Assembly: GCA_024752435.1 (NCBI GenBank)
Contig: CP103023.1
Span: forward strand, 1,736,001 to 1,800,000
Source of the DNA: Allantophomopsis cytisporea
Taxonomy: Eukaryota > Ascomycota > Leotiomycetes > Phacidiales > Phacidiaceae
Length of the DNA: 64,000 nt
Direction: 5' to 3'
Shown here: positions 12,801 through 24,517 of the stretch, piece after piece
Layout: every line of letters starts with the position of its first letter
Numbering within the stretch: the first letter of the stretch is position 1
The notes under the pieces: generated by a model
Database searches by the model: none
What the model saw: the letters and a program-made list of their open reading frames with translations, nothing else
What the model was told of the DNA's origin: nothing
Program-made: the position numbers and the translations under genes

Positions 12801-13573
12801 TTGATACTCTGCACAAGAAGAATTTGCTCTTGCTTGGTGAGGATCGATATCTTTCGACACTCATGCTTCGGACTTTCCCAAAGCGCAAGCAAGTCTTCGT
12901 TCCTCAAGCAGTATGTAAGACTACTGTTCCAGAAGAGTTCATGGTGTTGCTTTCTCAAAGAAGAAGATGGATCAACAGTACTGTCCACAACTTGATGGAG
13001 CTTGTTCTGGTTCGTGATCTTTGTGGTACTTTCTGTTTTAGTATGCAATTTGTCGTCTTTATTGAGTTGATTGGCACCGTTGTTCTCCCTGCTGCTATTG
13101 GTTTCACCTTTTATGTTGGTATGTATTATCCTCTACCATCACAATTTCTATGCTAACAATGACCAGTCATCATTTCTATTGTTCACCAACCAGTACAGGT
13201 CATTCCGCTTGTACTCCTAGCGCTCATTCTCGGTCTTCCCGCGGTCTTGATTGTTCTGACTGCCCACCGCTGGTCTTATGTCATATGGATGTTAATCTAC
13301 CTTATGTCACTCCCAGTCTGGAATTTTGTCCTTCCATCGTACGCCTTCTGGAAGTTTGATGATTTCAGTTGGGGAGATACACGTAAGACAAGTGGCGAGA
13401 AGACCAAAAAGGCTGGTCTAGAATACGAGGGAGAGTTCGACAGCACGAAGATCACGATGAAGCGATGGGGCGAGTTCGAGAGGGATAGACGGTTGAGAGA
13501 AGGACAGGGTGGCTGGACGCAAGCCCCACCCGGCTCCTGGGGTCATCAGGGCCATGATGATTACGAATACTGA
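9810..13573 (+). CDS. class IV chitin synthase (Chs3-type)
   Basis: Membrane glycosyltransferase family 2 enzyme that polymerises UDP-GlcNAc into chitin. The main exon starts at 9905 and runs to 13118. A 48-nt intron (13119-13166, TGCTAAC branch) leads to a last exon ending at 13573. From the Met at 9905 the protein has 1206 residues. Visible parts: disordered basic N-terminus; paired membrane segments near residues 208-270; a cytochrome-b5-like stretch near 280-330; another membrane segment near 500-525; the catalytic region with VDADTKVFPDSL (~860), GEDRYLSTLML (~978) and QRRRWINST (~1017, the QxxRW signature); and C-terminal membrane segments. An intron at 9833-9900 (CTGAC branch, CAG acceptor) joins an upstream ATG at 9810 in frame, adding MARVVKLKP, so I take 9810 as start. 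The Met at 9905 is the alternative. No myosin motor is present, which with the order of parts fits class IV. Confidence 0.92.
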
Positions 13574-14140
13574 GCATTGCACTAAAGCAGAAAAATGAGT
13601 AATAGGGGAATCATGGGAAGGGATTTAATAATGACGGCATTGGAAAGCGCCTCTTGTGGGCATATGAATTCATGCAGCGTTTATAGTTATTATATTATTC
13701 TTGGTTTTTGTTTAACTAGTAAGCAGACATTGTCTTGGCATAGCTTCAGACAATACAAGACTTTTTCTTTTCTAGACAATATGCCTTTTGAAATGATTGC
13801 AACTGGAAGTTTAGGGCTGATGTTTATCTGTTTATGGAGCTTGCTGTATCTCAGTAACATTGGGTTTCTAGCACTTATATTCCTTCAATGCGTCTCAATG
13901 TCTTGCTCTCATCCACGAAAGCAAATCAAAAATTCAAGTCTGCATAGTTCTTCAGATTTTACATTGAATCTAATACGAATAAACCGATAATCAATAAACT
14001 CCATCCCATTCGCCACGCAATGCACCTCCATATCCACCCCAAAAGCGCCAATGCCAAAGCCACAGCATGATTTTAATAAAAAAAACACTACTCTACACAA
14101 CACACCCAGTCATTAATCATAAACAGTCCCCCTGAGCACA
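13574..14140. other. convergent 3' intergenic region
   Basis: AT-rich gap between the 3' ends of the chitin synthase (+) and polo-like kinase (-) genes. AATAAA-like signals occur near 13977-13999 and 14070-14085. No gene is seen. Confidence 0.6.
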
Positions 14141-17100
14141 TCACTCAATATCCACAACGACATCACCAGGAGATCGCGGATCGAACCACGCATTCCTTCT
14201 ATCGTCACCGCCACGCGCACCTACGGTAACCCAGACATGCTTGAAAGGGATCTTGACACCGACCGTCTCACGGTATCCCAGCCATCTTAGACGTCCCTCA
14301 GCACCCATCTCGCTGTTGCCGAGACCGCCATTACGCACCCATTCGCCGGCAACTTCCTTGATGAACTCGATCTTGCGACGGAAATCATTGGCAGAGGGCA
14401 GGCCTTGGATCATGGGGTCGATGATGAGCTCCTTATTGCGCTTGAGGCCAGTGCGGCTGCGGACGGGTTTGGAGATGAAGTTGAGGAGGGTTTGCGTTGG
14501 GTAGGAGAGGTGTTGGCGGTCATCGAGGGCGGTGGGGGAGAGGGAGCCTGTTTGTGCGAGGTCGTGAGCGGCTTCAAGGGAGAGGTGGTAGAAGTCGCAC
14601 CACGTGCCATCCGCAGAGAGAATTATCTTCGTGTGATCGGGGAAGTTAAACTAGTAACGTTAGGAAACGGGGCGGATTTACTTGGATGGAAATAGGATTG
14701 GAATTACCTGGAAGTGGCCATCACAGAACACCCAGCAGCCTACATCTCCGAATCGTTGGTAGAAGGTCACAATGTCTGCGGCATCCGATGGCTGTGAGAG
14801 ACGAGCTTTCTTGTTTGGACTCTGGTCAATCGGAAATTCTTGGTCTCGACCGTAAGCAGTCATGTAATTGGCGAACTTCTTCCAAAGCACAATCCTCGAA
14901 CGCTTGCGATCATCATATTCGTCTTTCCCCCGACTCAATTTCAAAGCCTCACCATTCGGGCCAAGACCAATCGAGAAATCGCGCGCAGGAACAATAACTC
15001 GAGACATACCCCTTTCAGGCTTATGCTCATAGAACTCAATCCCTGGGCCCCTGATTGGCACAATTTGGTATCGATCCGGGTATGACTCATTTGCACGGTT
15101 CTGGAGATGTGTTTCCGAATCACGTACAACAACGCAAGATGGGGGAAGAATACCACCACCAGTGCCGGCATCTGGCCCAGCTGCTTTAAAAATGCATCCG
15201 ACGCTTCCATTGCTAAGAATGTAACCGAGACCAAACTTGTTTGTGTAGTCGACCCATTTTACCACGATGGTTGGTGGGGCGGATGGAGGGATATGTGTCG
15301 AGGAAGGAGTCTTAGCAGCCAATGCCAGTTCGAGTTGTTGATGAAAGCGCTGTAGCCCACGAAGTACTTGCTCTGGCTTCGTCCCCGGAAGCTCTTGTCG
15401 TTTCTCGGTGGGACTAAAAAGAGAAGCGCATACCTGAGGTTTTGGCTCTTCTGTTGATTTGCGTTCAACTCTCTCGACCTTTTCAGGCTTGCTGGCTTTC
15501 TCAACATTCTCAATGTTCTCCTTGTTTACGGGACCAAGATGATGAGCAAGATCTGCTCCAAGTCTTTGTTGAACCTCAGTCTGGATCTTCTCGATTTGTC
15601 TTTCGACGTTTGGGGCAAGGGCCTTCGGCTTTCTTGTTGGAAGAGACATGAATTTCGTTTTCTGTTCTGGGACTTCATCCACAATAATTATTGGTTCCTT
15701 TTGAGATTTTGCTGCATCCACTGCCCCACGAGATCTGGTCGCGCGAAGGGAAGCATACTTGTTTGGTAATGGTTGAGCCTGCGCTCTTTGCTGTGCTGCA
15801 AAACTTGGTGCTGGAACTCTTGTTGAAGCAGTGTTTGGTACAGCTTTCGCGACAGGAGAACGAGAGGTCTGAGACACTGAATCGGAGAGTACACTATCGA
15901 TGACAACTGATGATTTCAGTGACGAAATGTTCTGCTCCTGTAGAACCTCATCAAATGGTCGATATACGACATCACCTGGGAGTGGTACTGCTGGAGTGAG
16001 CCCGGCCTTCTCCTCAGCTGCCATCTCCTTGTATGTACTTGGTAAACGCTTCTCGCGAGTTGCTGGCCCAACTTCAGAAACAGCACAGAGCTTCTTCAGG
16101 TTTCTCGCAATTCGAGTTCGGTTTTGTGTATCCTTAAAGTCTGGACCCGTAGTACGTAACTTTGCGGTCATTTCTTCAGAATCTGGAACCCAACCACATG
16201 AGAAAAATGGATGCTGAACAATGACATCTGGAGCAGGTCTTTGATCGGCATCCTGCAGGAGCATTGTAACCAATTCTTTCGCCTCGTCGCAAATATGGTT
16301 CTCCGAAGTGTCTAATTCTGGCCAAACATATTCTCTTTCTCGTGCTTTGCGGTAAATTTCCTCTTGAGTGCTCGATTGGAAAGGTGGTTTTCCTGTAAGC
16401 ATAGCAAAACTGTGCTCTATTAGCTTCCGATATCCCAACTCCTTAAGAGTTACCTACATAATGATTCCCAGACTCCATATATCTACTGCATGGTCATGAC
16501 CTCCCTTGCCCTTTTCTAAGATTTCAGGTGCGATGTAATTTGGTGTACCACATAATGTAGTTCGTCGGACAGCTGTCATATCCTTGCCAGATACCAGAAG
16601 AGCAGCAAGACCGAAGTCTCCAACCTTGATATTCATATGTTCATCCAGAAAAATGTTTCCCATCTTCAAGTCGCGATGAATTATACCCTTTGCATGCATG
16701 TATCGGATCGCACCAGCGACCTGTACCGTGTAAAATCGAACTTCGGGTTCCGTAAGAAATCTTCTTTTCTTGACCATATCCATTAAGGATCCGTTAGGAC
16801 AAAGTTCCAGGACGATATATGTGCTTTGTTCGAAGGCAAACGCTCGGTGGAATTGTACGATGTTCGCATGTCTCATTTTGGAATGGATTTGAAGTTCGGT
16901 TTGAAACTACAAACAAATTAGCTGGGACACCCCCTGAGAGATTTGCTCTTGAAAGTACTTTTTGCTCCATTTTCTTTTGTGGCATCTTGCTCTTCACTAC
17001 CTTGAGAGCATATTTCACTCTCGTGCCCGAAAGCTGTGCTTCATGGCAAATCGCGAATCCTCCCTTTCCTAACAGACGTCCTGTATAGTATATGGCTCCA

Positions 17101-17261
17101 TTTGGGCGATCGGAACTTGAGGGCTCCAGAATCTCGGAAGGAGGAGTTGGTGGGTGATCTTTTTCGCGTGTCAACGCTTTCACCGGAGCAGCCTTTGGCT
17201 TTTGCATGATATGCTTGACTTGTGCTCGAGCATTGACGTCTCTCTCTGACAATGCCTCCAT
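14141..17261 (-). CDS. polo-like kinase (PLK/Cdc5 family)
   Basis: Mitotic Ser/Thr kinase acting at spindle poles, kinetochores and septation. Four exons, 17261-16959, 16906-16458, 16409-14708 and 14650-14141, join through introns of 52, 48 and 57 nt into 987 codons plus stop with an unbroken frame. The kinase domain covers about residues 55-325: glycine loop GKGGFA, catalytic loop HRDLKMGNIFLD, DFGLA, and activation segment RRTTLCGTPNYIAPE holding the expected T-loop threonine. A linker with Ser/Pro/Lys-rich stretches follows. Polo box 1 begins near 633 (KWVDYTNKFGLGY, with the conserved Trp). Polo box 2 begins near 800 and contains the DHTK phosphopeptide-binding His/Lys pair, created exactly at the last splice junction. 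The start ATG at 17261 is the first in frame after an in-frame leader. The length is in the range of filamentous fungal PLKs. Confidence 0.95.
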
Positions 17262-17988
17262 GGTCGCGCCTGCTTCTATGCAAATAATAACAAAGGCAAA
17301 CTCGCCGTAAGGGAATCGAGTAGTGAAATCACAGGAACTCAGATTTGACAAGAGCCAAATGAACAATCATCTACCAGATGAATTTGTATTAGGCAAAAGA
17401 ATACGTATAGATAAGCCGTGAGAGTATGGTCGGTTCGGGTGTATCTGGGTGGTCGTGCGTTACAAAGTATGTAAATTCGCAGTGGAAGTTGCTGCCAGAA
17501 AAGGCGAATCTGTTTATGAATTTGACAAATCTGTCAAAATTCACAGTATTATATCGTTCAAATGACTGAACGATGGGAGAAGCTGCCGGGTCAGTTAAAT
17601 TGTCGTTGTTGAGAATCAAAGCCCTTACCGCTTGAAGTTGGTGATATGGTGGTGCAAGGTATTGATCTGGAAAGGAAACGAAACTGTTGACACAGCAACC
17701 ACCAATTTTCGCTTGTTCTTGCAGCCAACCCAAAAGACGGCAATCGCGGGCGCCCTCTGCGTCCCGCACCAGCTTCATATTAGAGCATTGGCACTTGCGC
17801 AAGGCTGCAACTCAGAAGCTGCTGCTGACAACGTCATGTCAACCCTGTAACATATTTAGATTTCTAGTGATGGCTAAAACATCCACAACATAACGACCGT
17901 TTGATTCTTATATAATACACTATCGTATCTAAATATAAATAGTGAAGCGGAGCGTCAATTGGCAGCGATACGGATTTGATCTCTGACT
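17262..17988. other. bidirectional promoter region between PLK and OPA3-like genes
   Basis: About 0.7 kb between divergent start codons. It is AT-rich towards the OPA3-like side (for example near 17910-17945). The minus-strand open frame at 17389-17802 shows no family features and looks like chance. Confidence 0.6.
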
Positions 17989-18663
17989 ATGGTGCCTCTT
18001 CCATTGTTCAAGCTTGGTGCGCTCTTTGTCCGACACATTTCGAAATATGGCGCCGTTAGTATTCCATTACCTGTACAATCAATGCGCAAAGATGGTCACT
18101 AATCTACGTAGAACTATATCAAACGTCAAGCCCACGATCATCCCAAGTTTCGAAGTATAGCAGCTCGATACGGGCAACATATGCATCAATTCAACCTGCG
18201 GATGCGCGTTACGTTGTTACGAGATCCAGCAGCAGAACGGCGAGCGCGAGAAAAAGCTGAAGCTCCGACTGTCAAAACAGAAGCGCAGGTGAAGGCAGAA
18301 GCGGAAGCCAGAGCGCGAGGAGAAGATCCAGAGAAAGAAAAGGCCAAAGCGGTGAAGAAGGGGCCCAGGAAATTTCGACCATTGTCAGAGGAGAAGGCTG
18401 TGGATTTATTTGCAGACTTTACGGGAGATTTCTTTACACTGGCTATCGCTGTTGGTCTGTTGATGTGGGAGTTCATTCGACAAGCTCAGAAGCCTGATGC
18501 GAATGCCGAGAAGATCGCTGCTTTGCAGGTAGAGGTTGCCGAGAGGGAGAAGAAGATCGAGGAGCTGGAAGAGGCAGAGAAAAAGACCGAGGACAGGTTG
18601 AGCATATTGGAAATGGCTATGGAGGACTTGAAGTTCCCAAAGCAAAAACGGAAAACGGAGTAG
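17989..18663 (+). CDS. OPA3-like mitochondrial protein
   Basis: Exon 1 (17989-18054) encodes 22 residues beginning MVPLPLFKLGALFVRH, the hallmark N-terminus of the OPA3 family. A 57-nt intron (18055-18111, CACTAAT branch) joins exon 2 (18112-18663), giving 205 residues with the frame kept. The second exon continues with NYIKRQAHDHPKFR and YGQHMHQ, also conserved in the family. A charged Ala/Glu/Lys-rich insert follows, then a hydrophobic helix (LAIAVGLLMWEF, about residues 120-132) and a C-terminal coiled coil rich in Glu/Lys (about 140-205). OPA3 proteins localise to mitochondria and affect mitochondrial shape; their biochemical role is unresolved. The short first exon is easily missed in gene calls. 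Confidence 0.9.
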
Positions 18664-18941
18664 AGCATATGGTTGGACATGCCCTTCAGGAATCGATAAA
18701 AGGGGTACATATTTTTTCGGTAGAGTTGTTGTATATGAGTGCGGGAACGATGGGTACTGTCTAGTTAGGATCCTGCTATGACTGGCTGTCACATGTTGCA
18801 TTGGGAGGTGTAATGGCGTTTTGTATTTGTGCTATCTCGGAGAATCTCCAATCCTCATAGAATCCCAAAATTCACACATACCTACAATCGTGTTATACAC
18901 TCTCTATAAATCAGTGAGCATTAACACGCAGATTCAACCTC

Positions 18942-19722
18942 ATGTTCTGTACTAAACTTCGCAAACGACCTGAATGGTCCCCTCTGATTCCACTGCTCTC
19001 TCAAAGTCAGACACCCAAATGGCAAGGTGAGAGGGCATCGCATCACCAATCGTCAATTGTGAAGCCGCTGTTAATGAAGATACAGAGACGTTGCTCGAAA
19101 CTCATGACTTAGCACTGCCTTCCAGAGGTCGACCAGGACCGACGGGACAGGCAGGACAGCCTGACTTCTTTCGAATTGCTCTGCTCTCAGCCTCTGACTT
19201 GGAGAACAAAGAGCGTACTCTAGAGCGCCTTGAACGTCTGAGCAACCTCACTGGCGGTAAGGATGTCGGCGTAGTATTTCTGCTGGCCTCGTTGCCCCGA
19301 GCCAATAACATGGTTGGCTATCTTCAATTGCAAACAAAGTATGCATTACTCATCACCATCTGCATAAATATAACTAATGCTGCAGTCTCTTTATGGCATC
19401 GATTGAGATAACAATGTTTCCTCTGTCCTCTATTGAGTCGCTACCAAGAACAATCTTCCAGTTCCAGCGTACTCGTCTGCAAGCCCGACATCAACCACCA
19501 ATCGCAAACTCCATCAAGAATATTCTGCCTTACTGCTCAGTAAATGCTCCATTATCAGAGCATGACACCTATGTTTTGAGTGATGTCTGTATGGGATTTC
19601 GAGGCTTAACTATGGCGGTCTCTACGACAGAGGGACGAGAGGAACTCAGCAGGTGCCTTGATGATCAGCAGGTTGTGGCAGATGTCGTGGACTTTTGGAG
19701 GAACGAGTATCTTTGTGAATAA
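18942..19722 (+). CDS. conserved-looking protein of unknown function
   Basis: I do not recognise this gene. A three-exon model, 18942-19026, 19086-19338 and 19386-19722, keeps the frame and gives 224 residues. The second intron is well supported (GTATGC donor, ACTAATGCTGCAG acceptor). The first is less sure, because acceptors at 19079 and 19085 both preserve the frame. The frame of exon 2 is closed by a TGA at 19028, so a spliced N-terminus is required. A CTATAAA box at about 18903-18909 lies ~35 bp before the chosen ATG. The protein is soluble-looking with mixed helix/strand character (motifs ERLERLSNLTGGKDVGVVFLL and HDTYVLSDVCMGFRG) and no signal peptide or membrane helix. Confidence 0.65.
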
Positions 19723-20582
19723 GATAAAATACAGAGCTGGAAGAAGACATCGTCGCAGGAGATTTTCCGAAGAGAAGTCTTTGCTTCTCACATAGCTATT
19801 ATCAATATTTTCAAGGTCCTGAGCAAAGAGAAATGGAACAGATTCCAAATACTAGCCAGTCAGTACATTTGTTATCACGTGTCTAAGTGGTATGATTACA
19901 GCGTGACCTTTCCTTGAACTCGATTCTCTTCTGGCAAAGGCCAGAGTGGTCTTTCGATAAAGTTCAAGATGGTCCAACATGGGAAGATATTGAATACCCT
20001 AATATGAATCCACAGTGACAGAATGAGGCTGAATTGCAGTTGATGAATTGAGATGTTGGTCAGGGACCAATGCTAGAGATACCGAGATACCTAGATACCT
20101 AGATATGACGTAGCTGTAACAAAAAGATCATCAGGGACAAACACAGCCAGCATCAGCGCGAGAGATCCAATGCGATCTCTCCTTACCTTTCAAATACATA
20201 TGACACGCCTAGCGGAGTGTTCCATTGAAATTAGCACATCATGACAAGACTCCACTCCAGCTGCTAATTTCGAATGTGGGGAGTAGAATGGCTGTGTCCT
20301 TTCTCAGTGATTCCATCGCGCCTTGTCGCGTGAGTCGTCACACAAGCCGAAACCCCAGTCGCATGACGTAGAGCAGCTACACTAACGCCAGGGCAGAAGT
20401 GCCAGCTATGAGAACTCAAAGCTACAAAACCACAAACAAACACCACATCTCCCATCTACTTTTTCAATCCATACAAACACAGCTTCAAGAACAATCACAA
20501 ACTTCAGCTCTCACGAACTTCTCAAACTTCCATAATCTCACATACCCATATCCTTTCCAAGCAACCCCTCAAATCACACATC
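19723..20582. other. intergenic, upstream of the Rtc3-like gene
   Basis: No gene is seen. The last ~150 bases before the next start codon are A/C-rich and poor in G, as in the leader of a well-expressed fungal gene. A short CTAGATAC-type repeat lies near 20081-20106. Confidence 0.55.
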
Positions 20583-21101
20583 ATGCCTCGCGGAAACTCC
20601 CAGGAAATCAAGGTCCACTACAAGGGCAAGGAGGACGACTTTGTTGTCTTCGTTGAAGATGCCAAGTCTCTTAATGACTGGAAGGCCGACAAGAGTGTGC
20701 CATTGGCACAGGTTGTTCAGGCCTTCAAGATCTTCGTCACCCACAAGTAAGTTTATCACCTCATTTACCCCGCACTGCCCCGCGGTCACGATGGTCAACA
20801 CCACTCCACACCGCCTGTAATCCAACAACAATCATAGCATCGTATCTAACAGTCATACTATTAGGCACGGAGCTCAGGGTTCCTTCGATGGTGCATCCCA
20901 CGCTACTCTCGACAATGAGTTTGGCACCCACAACGATGAGGAGGTCATTAAGCAGATCTTAGAGAAGGGTACTCTCCAGGAGTCTGAGGTAAGTCTTACT
21001 CTAATTGTGATTCAAACATAGCAACTCACTGACATCAACCGCAGTTCGCTGAGCGTACCGGCCAGAAGAATGATAGCCAGGGACCACGTGTTGCTCATTA
21101 A
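20583..21101 (+). CDS. Rtc3/SBDS N-terminal-domain-like small protein
   Basis: Three exons, 20583-20746, 20865-20988 and 21045-21101, with introns of 118 and 56 nt, both GTAAGT donors, encode 114 residues. The sequence (KVHYKGKEDDFVVFVEDAKS, LAQVVQAFKIFVTHK, GTHNDEEVIKQILEKG) matches the single-domain relatives of the Shwachman-Bodian-Diamond N-terminal fold, known in yeast as Rtc3 (YHR087W). Full-length SBDS/Sdo1 acts in 60S ribosome maturation; the short relatives have been linked to RNA metabolism and telomere-capping phenotypes, and their exact role is not established. The protein ends in a short basic, disordered tail. It converges with the small membrane protein gene downstream. Confidence 0.88.
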
Positions 21102-21602
21102 GCGGGGTAGTGATATACGACCTATCCCGCTGGAAGATGTGGGCATGGAAGGATAGCACAGGCACTGAGTTGACAAACAACTCAGGTAGTCATAATGCAA
21201 AAGCAGTCGATAATGCTTTGCATCTTACGAATGACGAGGAATGAAACGGGCGTTTGGCATGATGGATAAGTTATCATAGCTAGCTCAAATGCAAAAAAAT
21301 GCACTACAAATTTCCAGAACCCGAAATCGTACACCACAAGTGTTAAACCCCTTCACCGCGAAAAGAAAAGTCATGATGGATATTGAAAAGGAAAAATAGC
21401 TTCGTGATTGTCATTACAAATTCTAACTTGGACAGTTCTCTAAAGCTATCTTTTTCTGTCCCAAAGATCATGTTGGACAGAGGATCCACAGGTACCTCGA
21501 CACAACACAAGAAACAACGCCACGCTCATGCAAGCACGCCTCCCATGATAAACTCGCATATACCGTCCTAACCTCCTACATACATACATACATACATACA
21601 GT
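21102..21602. other. convergent 3' intergenic region with (ACAT)n
   Basis: The region lies between two convergent genes. It contains a short (ACAT)n microsatellite at about 21578-21600 and AT-rich 3' flanks. No gene is seen. Confidence 0.6.
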
Positions 21603-22162
21603 CTACACCTTCCCAGTAACTCTCCTTGGCGGCAAACTCCACGGCGTCGCAACAACGACCTACACAATAAAATCAGCACGTGCCACAACATATCAGAGAA
21701 CCGATCAAACTCACCTCTCCCTCACTATATGCCCAGAAATACACCACCATGCCAATGGTATAATAAATAGCTGGATTGGTAGCCTGGTACAGCAGCGCAG
21801 CAGCCAGTCCCGCCAACGGCAGCGCCACGAGTCTGGCTTCGATACTGCGATGCAGTGCGCTGCCCGCCAACAGGCCCAGCGGCCACTCCCACGCCAACAT
21901 CACCATGCCGAAGATGAGATTGACGATCTGCAGGATCGGGAGCGGCTTGACGGCGCCATCGAGGTTCTTGGTCAGGAAATCCCAGAAGATCTTCGGCCAG
22001 AAAAATCCTTCTATCGCGGCGGCCATTTGGTCTTTCGGAGCGTTAGTGAGTGGTTGATGGAGATGAGGGGAGGCGAGGATGGGAGAATGATATTGGGCAC
22101 TTACAGACTGCTGCCGTCATGACGATCAACCGCGCCCAGTGATTCTTGATCAATTTTCCCAT
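21603..22162 (-). CDS. small four-helix membrane protein, PRO41/NoxD (p22phox)-like
   Basis: Three exons, 22162-22105, 22031-21715 and 21659-21603, join into 143 residues with the frame preserved; introns are 73 and 55 nt. Starts MGKLIKNHWARLIVMTAA, then EGFFWPKIFWDFLTKNLD, a segment VNLIFGMVMLAWEWPLG, and two further hydrophobic segments ending in VVYFWAYSEGE plus a short Pro/Arg tail. Segment spacing, the EWP-type turn after helix 2 and the GE-xxxx-PW motif after helix 4 resemble p22phox. The fungal p22phox counterparts are PRO41/IDC1/NoxD, ER proteins needed for NADPH oxidase function, hyphal fusion and fruiting-body development. I recognise the family from recalled sequences, not from a search. 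The alternative is an uncharacterised four-helix family of the same size. Confidence 0.62.
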
Positions 22163-24517
22163 CTTGAGTGAGCCGACGCTTCTCTATCCTTTCCTCCGTC
22201 TTCCTTCCTGTCTAGTACCACCGATATCCGTCTCTTGATTTCTATATCCTTTGCAGCACGTTGAGAAGTGGTCGTGGAAAGAGAGCGGTAGTCAAGTAAA
22301 TAGAGAGTCCGAACCAGCGGCGCGAGATTGGATATTGTCGATGTAAAAGAACGCTATCGACGGACGAGGAGATTTGACGTGAGCAGCACAGCGCTTAGCG
22401 TAAAGAAGCAGAAGAAGAGCAAGAGCAGGAATGGGCGACAGGCTGAAGGTATATCGATTTGTAAAGCCTGGAGACTGGTATACGGCGAGCTTGTTTTAGA
22501 GTGTATGTCCGTGTATGAGTGTATGCGTAGCTCGGATGATGGACAGCTTCAAGATGATCTGAATGATGGGTTGACAGACGGAATTGATAGAGGCCGAGCG
22601 GACGTCAGTGTCGAGAGATCAAGCAATTACAGTATTAAGGTTGAATATCGTTAGTCTTCGTAAATTTTTCTTGAGATGGAGAGGATGGCACGTCGGATTG
22701 CTGTCTCGAGTATTGTTTGAGGGTCGTTTTGACAGCAACGCTTATGATGATGTTACAAAATGGGACGGCGAGGGTATGAATACTATCAACAAGAGTGAAA
22801 ATTCTCGTCAATGAGAGTCTCAGACCGACCCAGCAGGCCGGCGCATAGCATGATTCCCCTCATCCTGCGTGCGAGGTGTGCTCTTTTCCTTCCCCCGTCA
22901 CACGGAATGGGGGTTTTCGTATGATACGAGAATATCTCCAGCGAGTGCCATACCGCCATGCTTCCTGGTATTGCTAGTCACTCTGTATGTACCATGTACT
23001 GTGACCTGGCTGGGTGAAAGCGATAGCTCTCCAGCCCAATGACACTCGATCTCACTACTGCAGTGCTACTCCGGGACCCCCCAGGTACGACCCACCCGCT
23101 GCCAAAGGCGACGGGGAAGCGCCAATGAGGACAGCTACTGGCACTGACTGCACATTGTTGTACCTGGGACAAAGTTTGTGCACTGTGCAGGAACATGAAG
23201 TTTGCTCTCTGATTGGAAGTTTATTCAGCTGATGGTGGGCGGTTAACGGTCTTGTATGGCGCTCTGGCCAAGCCAGCGCGCATCCCCGACACGCCACACA
23301 GATCCCCATTCAGAGATAGGTAATGTAGTCAGTCTGTTGCGTGAGTAGAGCGGCGTAGCATACTGGCGTATTCTCCACACATAATCACAGTTCCGCGTCC
23401 AAACTCCTATTGTTTGAAGAATACACACTCGAGAAATGACATCTTCTGTTGTTATCGACTCTTCAATGAGGGTGTGCGAGATGTCAGCCCTTCACAAGAG
23501 GTGGCTGAGGCACAAAAGGGTCGTGCGGGTTTGAGGCGGTTTGAGAGACAAGATCCAGAGTTGTAGACAGCGCTTCGCATGATGGCGATCAAGAAGACCG
23601 GGCAACACACGGACATGAAATTTCGCCGAACTGAGAAATCTGAAGTTCTGACAAGTCTGAAGTCTGAAGTCTGAAGCCTGAAGCCTGAAGCCAGTGAAGG
23701 CGCGTTGCATTACGCTTCGCAATGCCAGAGTCCTGCCGTACTTCTTGATAACTCATCTCAATTCTCACTTCACATCACTATCACTATCACCGTAACCGTC
23801 GCCCATCACAGTCATCGGCCTCGGGCACGCCTACATAAATACCATGGCTTTACGGTGCATGTGTATTCAATCGTATAAATATGATAGCAATGCCATGCGC
23901 GCGATACTGCAGGTAAGACATTATTTTAAGTATCGTCGTGCAGGTCGCTGGGCGATCAAGTACATCAGCGCTTGTGCGACACCTCTCATTGGTTTCAGCG
24001 AGGAGGAGAAAATGCAGAAAATGCACAAAACGGGGGCTTTCTGCGGCATCGAACAGGGATCTCGATACCCATGTCAAAACAAGGATTGCATGATCATCGC
24101 CGGATGTTGCTGGTGGCCGAGTGACCGGTATGATCATGAATAGTCTAAGTCTTCAGCAGTTTTGAGGAGATAATGATACCGCGATATGCGGGTTTTGATA
24201 TCGTCAGCGTGCTTGCGGAGATCCGTCACTGCGCAATTGCTTAATGCTCCTTTCAGACGACAGCAGTCTCAATTGTCAAACCCTCGGATCCTCACCTCAC
24301 ACAACATAGTATTAACCTTATTTATTGTATTAATGACCCGTGCGGATACTCTAGAATTACGGACGACTTTTTCTAGTCGTCCTCTCGGACTGAAGCTTTT
24401 TCAAAGACATGATTAGAACGATAACCAAGAAAAAACTAATAGAAAACCGCTACCACAATATGAGGCCAACAGATAATTATGCTGCGGATCATGTATATAT
24501 TTCCGGGTTCTTCTGTA
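22163..24517. other. intergenic, no gene found
   Basis: About 2.35 kb upstream of the small membrane protein gene and downstream of the RhoGEF. Open frames here are short and overlap on both strands. A 7-bp tandem repeat (GTCTGAA/GCCTGAA, about six units) lies at 23653-23692. No tRNA or other RNA gene was recognised. Confidence 0.55.
23653..23692. repeat. 7-bp tandem repeat (GTCTGAA/GCCTGAA)
   Basis: Five to six near-perfect units in non-coding DNA. Confidence 0.85.

Noticed and set aside
14165..14190. Match to a tRNA B-box core (GGTTCGATCC) on the minus strand
   Set aside because: It lies inside the last coding exon of the polo-like kinase and has no A-box.
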